DNA from: Pseudomonas citri
Lineage (GTDB): Bacteria > Pseudomonadota > Gammaproteobacteria > Pseudomonadales > Pseudomonadaceae
Direction: 5' to 3'
Assembly: GCF_025336485.1 (NCBI RefSeq)
Contig: NZ_JAODAB010000005.1
Location: 62,001-126,000 of the forward strand
DNA length: 64,000 bases
How positions within the stretch are numbered: position 1 is the first letter of the stretch; each line of letters opens with the position of its first letter. The position numbers and the translations under genes were made by a program. A model generated the notes under the pieces. The model saw only the letters and a list, made by a program, of their open reading frames with translations, did no database searches and was not told where the DNA came from. Below, one piece after another: positions 1 to 10,578 of the stretch.

Positions 1-3541
<3,541 letters not shown>

Positions 3542-3562
3542 AAAGTCTGATCCGCTGCACTG

Positions 3563-3594
3563 AACTACGGCCCGCTTGCGGGCCGTAGTTGTTT
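3563..3594 (+). terminator. Rho-independent terminator after adk
   Basis: A perfect 12-13 bp inverted repeat (arms 3563-3575 and 3578-3590, core ACGGCCCGC/GCGGGCCGT) is followed by GTTTA. The TATACT at 3594-3599 immediately after it may be the -10 of the tsaB promoter. Confidence 0.8.
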
Positions 3595-3634
3595 ATACTG
3601 GCGCACTTTTTTCACTTGATCTACGGACACACCG

Positions 3635-4312
3635 ATGAGCACCTTGCTGGCCCTGGACACCGCAACCGAAGCTTGCTCCGTTGCCTTGCTGCACGACGGC
3701 AAGGTCACGAGCCATTACGAGGTGATTCCGCGCCTGCATGCCCAGAAGCTGTTGCCGATGATCCAGCAACTGCTCAGCGATGCCGGGACGACCTTGCAGG
3801 CGGTGGAGGCGATTGCCTTCGGCCGCGGGCCCGGCGCGTTCACGGGCGTGCGCATTGCCATTGGCGTGGTGCAGGGCTTGGCGTTTGCGCTGGATCGCCC
3901 GGTGCTGCCGGTGTCCAACCTGGCGGTGCTGGCCCAGCGCGCATTGCGTGAACACGGTGCCCGTCAGGTCGCGGCGGCCATCGATGCGCGCATGGATGAA
4001 GTCTACTGGGGCTGCTACCGCGAAACCGACGGCGAGATGCGCCTGGTGGGCTGCGAAGCGGTGTTGCCGCCCGAAGCGGCGGCATTGCCGGGCGATGCCA
4101 GCGGCGATTGGTTTGGCGCCGGTACCGGTTGGGGCTATGGCGAACGCATCGGTGCCAGCCTCGTCGGTCAGGACGCCTCAATGCTGCCCCATGCCGAAGA
4201 CTTGCTCACCCTGGCACGTTTCGCCTGGGCCCGCGGCGAAGCCATCCCGGCGGACCAGGCGCAGCCGGTGTACCTGCGGGACAAGGTGGCAACACCCAAG
4301 TCCGAGCGATAA
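3635..4312 (+). CDS. tsaB: tRNA threonylcarbamoyladenosine biosynthesis protein TsaB
   Basis: Partner of TsaD and TsaE in making t6A at position 37 of ANN-decoding tRNAs. It has an ASKHA (actin-like ATPase) fold but is not itself the catalytic subunit. The 225-residue protein begins MSTLLALDTATEACSVAL, the phosphate-1-like motif of the family, and has the GRGPGAFTGVRIA segment near residue 65 typical of TsaB. The neighbour adk and the position between ppc/adk and a DUF72 gene match other pseudomonads. Confidence 0.95.
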   Translation: MSTLLALDTATEACSVALLHDGKVTSHYEVIPRLHAQKLLPMIQQLLSDAGTTLQAVEAIAFGRGPGAFTGVRIAIGVVQGLAFALDRPVLPVSNLAVLAQRALREHGARQVAAAIDARMDEVYWGCYRETDGEMRLVGCEAVLPPEAAALPGDASGDWFGAGTGWGYGERIGASLVGQDASMLPHAEDLLTLARFAWARGEAIPADQAQPVYLRDKVATPKSER

Positions 4313-4436
4313 CGCGACCGCGACGAGCATTCAAGCGAGCACAGTTGTGGCTCTCCCCCTAAAAGTCACACCCAATATTACCAGTCGTCATTTTTTTACC
4401 CCGTTTTTAAACCTTTTTGGCTTTATGTGTTCTAGT

Positions 4437-4465
4437 TTGCACTTGCGCATTTGCGCGGATACGAA
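4437..4465 (+). promoter_or_regulatory. Candidate promoter for the 4507 gene
   Basis: TTGCAC at 4437-4442 and TACGAA at 4460-4465 are separated by 17 bp, inside an AT-rich 194-bp gap (4313-4506) that otherwise holds only T-runs around 4391 and 4403. Hexamer matches are moderate (4 of 6 each). Confidence 0.35.
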
Positions 4466-4506
4466 AGTGCCGCTAAATTGCCATCATCAATACCGAGCAT
4501 TTTGTC

Positions 4507-4815
4507 ATGCGTATAGACGGCGTTTCCTCCCAGTCTTACCCCATCAAGCGCAAGCCTCGCGCAAGCAAGGTCGCTGAACCTGAGTCGTTCGACGACATTG
4601 ATGGCGAACTGGAAGCTCCGTCCGAAGAACAACTGGCCGCCCGCGCCGCCAAGGCTTCAGCGCAACGCCTGAGCAATCTTCCCGCCCGCCAGCAAGACAT
4701 GATTTACCACCGCGCCATGACCCGCAGCGTGGCCACCGCCCTGGCCAGCTACCTGAGCACCGCAGGCTTCGTCGATTGGGACATGGAAGTGCTGGGGCTC
4801 GACCTCTACATCTGA
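4507..4815 (+). CDS. Conserved small protein of unknown function
   Basis: A 102-residue, soluble, charged protein with no signal peptide or membrane segment. The N-terminal 40 residues are rich in K, R, S and E and look disordered. The C-terminal half (RLSNLPARQQDMIYHRAMTR, then VATALASYLSTAGFVDWD) looks helical. There is no clear Shine-Dalgarno sequence before the ATG. The stop overlaps the start of the following DUF72 gene (TGATG at 4813-4817), so the two are translationally coupled. I recognise it only as a protein type seen next to DUF72 genes in pseudomonads; no function can be assigned. Confidence 0.75.
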   Translation: MRIDGVSSQSYPIKRKPRASKVAEPESFDDIDGELEAPSEEQLAARAAKASAQRLSNLPARQQDMIYHRAMTRSVATALASYLSTAGFVDWDMEVLGLDLYI

Positions 4816-5675
4816 TGGGTTTGCCTTATTACCTGGGCTGTCCGTCCTGGAGCGAACCCGCCTGGCGCGATTACCTTTATCCCCAGGACGCCAAAAGCAC
4901 CGACTTCCTGAACTTGTATTCGCAAGTCTTCAACGCCGTGGAAGGCAACACGACTTTCTACGCCAGCCCCTCTGCGACGGTCGTGCAGCGTTGGGCCGAG
5001 ACCATGCCCGCGGACTTTCGCTTCACCGCCAAGCTGCCCGGCGACATCAGTCATAACGGTGACCTGCGCGAGCAACTGACGGCCGCCGAAACCTTTGTGC
5101 AGTTACTCAGCCCCTTGGGCGCGCGGGTCACGCCGTTCTGGTTGCAACTGTCCAAGGCCTTCACCCCGCAGCGACTGCCGGAATTGGCGGGGTTCATCGA
5201 CGCCTTTGAGCGGCCCCTGGCCGTAGAGGTACGCCACGACGAATTCTTTGCCAAGGGCGACGCCGAACGGCAGCTCAATCGACTGTTGCTCGATCGCGGC
5301 ATCGAACGCATCTGCCTCGACCCTCGGGCGTTGTTCAATTGCACCTCGACCGAGCCTTCCGTGCTCCACGCCCAATCGAAAAAGCCGCGGGTGCCGCCTC
5401 GGCCGACGGCATTCACCCAATGTCCACAAGTGCGCTTCATCGGCCATCCGGTGCTGGAAGCCAACGAGCCGTTCCTCACGCCCTGGGTAGAGAAAATCGC
5501 CGGCTGGATCGAAGAGGGACGCACGCCGTATATCTTCCTGCACACCGCCGACAACCTGTTGGCGGCGAAACTCGCGCAGCATTTTCACCGCCGACTGATG
5601 AGCCGATTGCCTGGCTTGCCGGCGCTGCCTGAGCTATATAGAGAGCCCGCCGTCGAGCAACTGGGTTTGCTCTGA
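4815..5675 (+). CDS. DUF72 (YecE-like) domain protein
   Basis: A 286-residue protein of the DUF72/YecE family, a TIM-barrel-like fold of unknown biochemical role. It begins MGLPYYLGCPSWSEPAWRDY, has the YSQVFNAVEGNTTFYASPS motif that marks the family, the lysine-bearing FTAKLPGDISH segment and the FLHTADNLLAAKLAQ segment near the C-terminus. The start at 4815 overlaps the stop of the upstream small gene. An in-frame upstream ATG at 4776 would add 13 residues buried in the neighbouring gene and is unlikely. Confidence 0.9.
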   Translation: MGLPYYLGCPSWSEPAWRDYLYPQDAKSTDFLNLYSQVFNAVEGNTTFYASPSATVVQRWAETMPADFRFTAKLPGDISHNGDLREQLTAAETFVQLLSPLGARVTPFWLQLSKAFTPQRLPELAGFIDAFERPLAVEVRHDEFFAKGDAERQLNRLLLDRGIERICLDPRALFNCTSTEPSVLHAQSKKPRVPPRPTAFTQCPQVRFIGHPVLEANEPFLTPWVEKIAGWIEEGRTPYIFLHTADNLLAAKLAQHFHRRLMSRLPGLPALPELYREPAVEQLGLL

Positions 5676-5707
5676 GGCGTAACCCTTCTTTGCTCAGGAG
5701 CGACTTC

Positions 5708-6529
5708 ATGGATGCGCAAACCCGTCGAGCCCAGGCGTTCAAGGCCTTGCACGAACGCGAAGGGGCTTTTGTCATTCCCAACCCATGGGACGCCGGGTCA
5801 GCCAAGATGCTCGCCAGCCTCGGCTTCGAGGCCCTGGCGACCACCAGTGCCGGCCACGCGTTTTCCCTGGCGCGACCTGATGGTGCATTAGGCCTGGAAG
5901 ACACCCTGGCGAACGTTCGGGCAATTGTCGCCGCCACTGACTTGCCGGTGGCCGTCGACCTGGAAAACGGTTTTGCCGATGCGCCCGAGGACTGTGCCCG
6001 TAACCTGCTCTATGCTGCAGAGGCCGGTGCGGTGGGTGGTTCGATCGAGGACGCCACCGGGCGTGAAGCCAGCCCGATCTATTGCTTCGACCACGCCGTG
6101 GCGCGGGTCAAGGCCGCCGCCGAGGCCGTGCGCAGTTTGCCATATCCCTTCCTGCTGACGGCCCGGGCGGAAAACTTCCTGCACGGCAATCCCGACCTGG
6201 ACGACACCATTCGCCGCCTGAAAGCCTTCGCGGATGCGGGGGCCGACGTGCTCTACGCGCCGGGGCTGAACACCGCCGGGCAAGTGCTGGCGGTGGTGCA
6301 GGCCGTGGCGCCGAAGCCGGTGAATGTGTTGATGTCCGGAGCGCTGGACCTGACCGTCGCCCAGTTGAGCGAGCTGGGCGTCAAGCGCATCAGTGTCGGC
6401 TCAGCCCTGGCGTTGGCGGCGTATGGCGAGTTCTTCCGCGCCGCCGAGGAAATCCAGCAGCAGGGCACGTTCACCTTCACTCGCCGCTCGATGCCGTTCA
6501 AGCAGGCCAACCAATTGTTCAAGGGTTGA
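5708..6529 (+). CDS. PEP mutase / isocitrate lyase superfamily enzyme
   Basis: A 273-residue member of the phosphoenolpyruvate mutase/isocitrate lyase superfamily, which makes or breaks C-C or P-C bonds next to a carboxylate using Mg2+. Seen: NPWDAGSAKMLASLGFEAL near the N-terminus, DLENGFADAPED (metal-binding acidic residues), EDATGREASPIY and LTARAENFLHG. The KKCGH catalytic loop of true isocitrate and methylisocitrate lyases is absent, so it is more likely an oxaloacetate decarboxylase-like or uncharacterised member. The ATG at 5708 is preceded by AGGAG at 5696-5700; the earlier in-frame TTG at 5690 overlaps that site and is rejected. Confidence 0.85.
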   Translation: MDAQTRRAQAFKALHEREGAFVIPNPWDAGSAKMLASLGFEALATTSAGHAFSLARPDGALGLEDTLANVRAIVAATDLPVAVDLENGFADAPEDCARNLLYAAEAGAVGGSIEDATGREASPIYCFDHAVARVKAAAEAVRSLPYPFLLTARAENFLHGNPDLDDTIRRLKAFADAGADVLYAPGLNTAGQVLAVVQAVAPKPVNVLMSGALDLTVAQLSELGVKRISVGSALALAAYGEFFRAAEEIQQQGTFTFTRRSMPFKQANQLFKG

Positions 6530-6545
6530 TGCCAGAGGCGTTGTC

Positions 6546-7244
6546 GTGCGGTTCTTGAAAGGTTTCATGGTCCTGGCACTGCTCGTGGGTGTCGCAGTGC
6601 TGGGCGTCTGGCGTGGTTGGCTGGTGCTGCCGCCGCAGTGGAATCCCTGGGCGCCCCTGGACGTCCGGGTTCCCCCCAACTGGCTGACCCGCTTCAAGTT
6701 GATGGCCCTGCGCAACGACCCGCAGCTGTGTGACCAGGCCCTCGCCACGTCGCGGCTGCGGGTCGCGCGCCAGGCTGACAGTGGCGTCAATAGCGATTGC
6801 CCGCTGACCAACGTGCTGCGGGTACAGGGCGGCGAAGTGGCGCTGAGCAGCAGCTTCCTGGCCAGTTGCCCGCTGGCGGTGGCGTACGCATTGTTCGAGC
6901 ACCATACGCTGCAACCGGCGGCTGCGGCGGCCTACGGGCAGGCCGTGACGCGGGTCGACCACCTGGGCAGCTTTGCCTGTCGCAACATGTACGGTCGGGA
7001 GAGCGGCTCGCGCAGCCAGCACGCCACGGCCAGTGCGCTGGACATCGCCGGGTTTCGCCTGGCCAATGGCCGCACGGTCAGCGTGCTCAGGGACTGGCCG
7101 AAAGACAACGCCGATGCGCAGTTCCTGCGTCAGGTGCGCGACGGTGCCTGCGACATGTTCAGTGTGGTGTTGAGCCCTGACTACAACGCGGCGCACCGCA
7201 ACCATTTTCACTTGGATGTGGGGCCTTGGTGGATCTGTCGCTGA
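6546..7244 (+). CDS. Extensin-like / M15-like exported protein
   Basis: A 232-residue protein with one N-terminal hydrophobic segment (FMVLALLVGVAVLGVW) acting as membrane anchor or signal. It carries the extensin-like C-terminal domain found in bacteria, whose key residues match M15 DD-peptidases: S-x-H-x6-D in SQHATASALDI and H-x-H-x-D in NHFHLDVG, expected to bind zinc. It may act on peptidoglycan in the periplasm, which is inference. The GTG at 6546 is chosen because AGAGG lies at 6534-6538; ATG codons farther upstream fall inside the previous gene. It ends 6 bp before the convergent gene. Confidence 0.8.
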   Translation: MRFLKGFMVLALLVGVAVLGVWRGWLVLPPQWNPWAPLDVRVPPNWLTRFKLMALRNDPQLCDQALATSRLRVARQADSGVNSDCPLTNVLRVQGGEVALSSSFLASCPLAVAYALFEHHTLQPAAAAAYGQAVTRVDHLGSFACRNMYGRESGSRSQHATASALDIAGFRLANGRTVSVLRDWPKDNADAQFLRQVRDGACDMFSVVLSPDYNAAHRNHFHLDVGPWWICR

Positions 7245-7250
7245 TCAGGA

Positions 7251-7871
7251 TCAGGCGGCGATGCGCAGGTTCTGCAGCACGATCGGGCGTGCCCAGCGGG
7301 TGTCGAAGTCCAGTTGTTTCTGCTGCGCCACCAATTCTTCCTGCGGGAACGGCGGGAACGGCTTGTCCAGCAGGTCCAGTTCGAATTCGGCGATCGGCAG
7401 GTGCAAAGGTCGTGGCTGGGGCGCTGGGCCCGGCTCCGGCAGCGGCTGGCCGGCGGCGAGGACGGTAGGACGAACCCAATGGCTTTCGAAATTCTGCTGC
7501 TTCTGCTGGGCGGCGATTTCTTCCGGCGGGAAGGGCGGGAAGGGCTTGTCCAGCAAGTCGAGTTCGAACTCGGCGATCGGCAGGAAGAGCGGCTCAGGCG
7601 GCTTGACCTGGGTTTCGGTAACGTCGCACGTGCGTTGGCTGACGATGTGGTCCAGCAGTTCGGCGCCGAGGGTCGGTTCAACAGCCTCATCGAGCGGCAC
7701 TGGCTGGTAGCTGCCAGGCGCCGGCGCGTTTTCACCCAGTTGATCGGCCAGGGCCCGGGCAAAGAAATCCTGCCACAGGTGACTGACGCCGCTCAGCGCC
7801 TGGGTGTTGCGCAGGCTGTAATCGCCGTAGGGGGAGATCACGCCTATCAATGGGGATTGAATGTCTGACAT
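7251..7871 (-). CDS. Protein with two 45-residue tandem repeats, unknown function
   Basis: A 206-residue soluble protein without signal peptide. Residues 94-138 and 155-199 are two copies of one unit, 34 of 45 positions identical by my count, sharing the core LPIAEFELDLLDKPFPPFP; the linker between them is proline-rich (PLPEPGPAPQP). The N-terminal 90 residues (VISPYGDYSLRNTQ, HLWQDFFARALADQL) are not repeated. The gene lies tail-to-tail with the extensin-like gene and head-to-head with rsmJ (91-bp gap). I do not recognise the family; the acidic/proline repeats suggest a binding or scaffold role, but this is only a guess. Confidence 0.75.
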   Translation of the reverse strand: MSDIQSPLIGVISPYGDYSLRNTQALSGVSHLWQDFFARALADQLGENAPAPGSYQPVPLDEAVEPTLGAELLDHIVSQRTCDVTETQVKPPEPLFLPIAEFELDLLDKPFPPFPPEEIAAQQKQQNFESHWVRPTVLAAGQPLPEPGPAPQPRPLHLPIAEFELDLLDKPFPPFPQEELVAQQKQLDFDTRWARPIVLQNLRIAA

Positions 7872-7962
7872 TTTTCTCGGTCGACGCTCAGCTCTGGCAA
7901 AATGCCGTTCACCGTTGTTATCGGCCGTTTTTGCCGATCCTTAATTTTTTGAGCGTGTTTTC

Positions 7963-8745
7963 ATGAGTGAGCAACCCGCGGCCTGCCGCATCCATGTCGA
8001 GGCCCTGGCCCCGGCTTTCCAGGCGCAGGCCGAACACTGGGCCGGACAGCTTGGCTTGCCGATGCAAGTGGACGACGGCGAATTTGCCTTGCAGGTGGGT
8101 GAGCAAGGGCTGCAATTGCAGCAACTGGGTCCGGATGCGCCGGGGCCGGTACGGGTCGATTTCGTCGAGGGCGGGGCGGCTCATCGGCGTTTGTATGGCG
8201 GTGGCAATGGGCAGATGATCGCCAAGGCGGTCGGTATTGCCCAGGGCGTGCGGCCGCAGGTGCTGGATGCCACGGCCGGGTTGGGCAAGGACGCGTTCGT
8301 GCTGGCCAGCCTGGGCTGCGAAATGACCCTGATCGAGCGCCAGCCACTGATTGGTGCGCTGCTGGAAGATGGCTTGGCCCGTGGTGCAGAAGATTTCGAC
8401 GTGGCACCGATCGTGGCCCGCATGCGTTTACTCAAGGGCAATGCCATCGAGGTGATGCGCCAATGGGAAGGCGAGCCGCCGCAGGTGATCTACCTCGACC
8501 CGATGTTTCCCCATCGTGAGAAAACCGCCCTGGTAAAGAAGGAAATGCGCCTGTTCCGCCCGTTGGTGGGTGATGATCCGGACGCTGCGCAACTGTTGGC
8601 CGCCGCCCTGGCCCTGGCGACTCACCGCGTGGTGGTCAAGCGCCCGCGCAAGGCCCCCTGCATCGAAGGGCCAAAGCCCAGCCATGGGCTCGAGGGCAAG
8701 TCCAGCCGCTATGACATCTACCCGAAGAAAGCGCTCAAACCCTAG
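7963..8745 (+). CDS. rsmJ: 16S rRNA (guanine-1516-N2)-methyltransferase
   Basis: SAM-dependent methyltransferase that modifies G1516 of 16S rRNA. The 260 residues have the family hallmarks: [17 protein letters not shown] upstream of the SAM loop [18 protein letters not shown], then the catalytic-type [19 protein letters not shown] motif and the C-terminal [20 protein letters not shown] segment. The last four bases, CTAG, are shared with the convergent TetR gene, each using TAG. A small hairpin (ATCGGC/GCCGAT, about 7920-7937) lies in the gap before the start. Confidence 0.95.
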   Translation: MSEQPAACRIHVEALAPAFQAQAEHWAGQLGLPMQVDDGEFALQVGEQGLQLQQLGPDAPGPVRVDFVEGGAAHRRLYGGGNGQMIAKAVGIAQGVRPQVLDATAGLGKDAFVLASLGCEMTLIERQPLIGALLEDGLARGAEDFDVAPIVARMRLLKGNAIEVMRQWEGEPPQVIYLDPMFPHREKTALVKKEMRLFRPLVGDDPDAAQLLAAALALATHRVVVKRPRKAPCIEGPKPSHGLEGKSSRYDIYPKKALKP

Positions 8746-9377
8746 GCTCTGTACGCCCGCATGAACAACCCCACCACCTCCCGCACATGGGCCTCGGCTG
8801 CTTCAGGTGGCAGCGGCGGGGCGCAGCCATACAACAGCCGGAAATTCGCCGCGCCCTTGATCAGGCAGAAAAAATGCTCGGCCGCATGCAGCGGCTTGCC
8901 GATGTCCAGGGCGCCGCTCTGATGGACCTTGGCCAGCAGTCGCTCCATGCCCGAGAGCATTCGCTGCGGGCCGGCCTCATAGAAAATCGTCGAGAGTTTC
9001 GGGTCCTGGCTGCCCAAGGCCATGATCAAGCGATGCAGGTTTACTGACTCTTCGCTGTTGACCAACTGGTGGAAGCCCCGGGCGATATTCAGCAGCACCT
9101 GTTCGATCGGAACGCCATCCGGCCATTCGAAGAAAAGCGGCGGCACCTGCTCCTCGCATTTGGCGATCACGGCGGCGGAAAACAACGTCTCCTTGTCGTT
9201 GAAGTGGTTGTAGACCGTCAGCTTCGAGACCCCGGCCTCGGTGGCGACGGCGTCCATGCTGGTGTTGGCGTAGCCCAGGCTTGTGAACAGGTGCTTTGCC
9301 GCGTCGAGAATGGCCTGGCGCTTGGCCAGATCCTTGGGACGACCCGGCCCGGCAGGAGGTGTTGGATTGTTCGACAT
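8742..9377 (-). CDS. mexL: TetR-family repressor of the adjacent RND pump (MexL-like)
   Basis: A 211-residue TetR regulator. The N-terminal DNA-binding domain reads [20 protein letters not shown], then a helix-turn-helix with [17 protein letters not shown]; the C-terminal three quarters is the ligand-binding and dimer domain. It is divergent from an adaptor/pump pair with a 95-bp intergenic region. Size (MexL about 212 aa) and placement next to rsmJ and a mexJK-like pair match the P. aeruginosa mexL locus. Likely role: represses mexJK and itself until an inducer binds. The effector cannot be read from sequence. Confidence 0.85.
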   Translation of the reverse strand: MSNNPTPPAGPGRPKDLAKRQAILDAAKHLFTSLGYANTSMDAVATEAGVSKLTVYNHFNDKETLFSAAVIAKCEEQVPPLFFEWPDGVPIEQVLLNIARGFHQLVNSEESVNLHRLIMALGSQDPKLSTIFYEAGPQRMLSGMERLLAKVHQSGALDIGKPLHAAEHFFCLIKGAANFRLLYGCAPPLPPEAAEAHVREVVGLFMRAYRA

Positions 9378-9390
9378 TACTTGACTTTTA

Positions 9391-9438
9391 ATACTGGACT
9401 GGTGAGTTTGCTATTAATAACATACCCGTCAGTATAAA
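9391..9438. promoter_or_regulatory. Divergent mexL-mexJ control region with imperfect inverted repeat
   Basis: Within 9378-9472, ATACTGGAC (9391-9399) and GTCAGTAT (9428-9435) form an imperfect inverted repeat, a plausible TetR operator. TATAAA at 9433-9438 with TTGCTA at 9408-9413 (19-bp spacing) is a candidate mexJ promoter overlapping the right half-site. By-eye reading only. Confidence 0.4.
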
Positions 9439-9472
9439 TATTCAAAGTGTCCTTAGCGAAAGGTCTCTCGTC

Positions 9473-10573
9473 ATGTTCCGCTATGCCCTGCCCCTCGCTT
9501 TGCCAGTCAGCCTGGCTTTTTTATTGTCTGCGTGCGGTCATGAGGAACCGGCGGCCGTCACCGTACGCCCCGCCATGGTCGTGCAGCCGGAGCCGTCGAC
9601 CCAGGCGATGGACAGTTATCCCGGTGAGGTCCGTGCCCGTTTCGAGCCGGACCTGGCCTTTCGCATTGGCGGCAAGGTGAGCCGACGACTGGTCGAAGAG
9701 GGCCAGCGGGTCAAGGCCAACCAGCCGTTGGCCGAGCTCGATCCCGAGGATGTGCGCCTGCAATTGGAAGCCAGCCGCGCCCAAGTCGCGGCCGCCGAGG
9801 CGAACCTGAACCTGGTGCGGGCCGAGCGTGATCGCTACAAGACCCTGATGGAGCGGCAGATGGTCAGTCGCTCGCAGTACGACAATGCCGAAAATCTGTA
9901 TCGCGCCGGTGCTGCGCGGCTCAAGCAGATCAAGGCTGAGTTCGACGTTGCCAGTAACCAGGCCAGCTATTCGGTGTTGCGTGCGCCCCAGGATGGCGTG
10001 GTCGCGCGACGCTTGGTGGAAGTCGGGCAAGTGGTGTCTGCCGGTCAAACGGTGTTTACCCTGGCCACCGACGGCGAGCGCGAAGTGCTGATCAGCCTGC
10101 CGGAGCAGAGTATCGGCCGGTTCAAGATCGGCCAGCCTGTCTCGGTGGAGCTGTGGAGCCAGCCCGACCGGCGTTTCAGTGGCCATATTCGCGAACTCTC
10201 GCCGGCCGCCGATCCCAAATCGCGTACCTTTGCCGCCCGCGTGGCCTTCACCGCCGCCAGCGTTCCGGCTGAGCTGGGCCAGAGCGCCCGGGTGTTTATC
10301 CAGGTCGTCGACAAGGTGCCGTTGTCCGTGCCGCTTTCAGCCCTCACGGCCGAGAATGGCGCCACCTACGTGTGGGTGGTCAACGCCAACAACACGCTGA
10401 GAAAGGTCCCGGTGCGGGTCGGTGCCTTCGGCGAAAAGACCGTTCCGGTGCTCGAAGGCCTGGCCCCCAATGACTGGGTCGTGGCCGCCGGCGTGCATGT
10501 GCTCCTCGACGGCCAGCAGGTGCGGCCGGTGGATCGCTCCAACCGCGTGGTCAACCTGGCGGTCAAGGAGTAG
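9473..10573 (+). CDS. mexJ: RND efflux periplasmic adaptor lipoprotein (MexJ-like)
   Basis: Membrane-fusion protein that links an inner-membrane RND pump to an outer-membrane channel. The 366 residues start with a lipoprotein signal ending LAFLLSACG (lipidated Cys near residue 22). Then follow the lipoyl half-motifs, a coiled-coil hairpin (about residues 95-165, VAAAEANLNLVRAERDRYK), the second lipoyl half with RAPQDGVVARRLVEVGQVV, and beta-barrel and membrane-proximal domains. Length matches MexJ (about 367). It stops 5 bp before the pump gene, so the two form one operon. No outer-membrane factor gene is nearby, as in P. aeruginosa mexJK, which borrows OprM or OpmH. Confidence 0.88.
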   Translation: MFRYALPLALPVSLAFLLSACGHEEPAAVTVRPAMVVQPEPSTQAMDSYPGEVRARFEPDLAFRIGGKVSRRLVEEGQRVKANQPLAELDPEDVRLQLEASRAQVAAAEANLNLVRAERDRYKTLMERQMVSRSQYDNAENLYRAGAARLKQIKAEFDVASNQASYSVLRAPQDGVVARRLVEVGQVVSAGQTVFTLATDGEREVLISLPEQSIGRFKIGQPVSVELWSQPDRRFSGHIRELSPAADPKSRTFAARVAFTAASVPAELGQSARVFIQVVDKVPLSVPLSALTAENGATYVWVVNANNTLRKVPVRVGAFGEKTVPVLEGLAPNDWVVAAGVHVLLDGQQVRPVDRSNRVVNLAVKE

Positions 10574-10578
10574 TCCCG

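Noticed and set aside
7216..7710. Plus-strand frame opposite the repeat protein
   Set aside because: Ser/Gly/Arg-rich translation typical of a shadow; the minus-strand protein has organised repeats and a plausible start.
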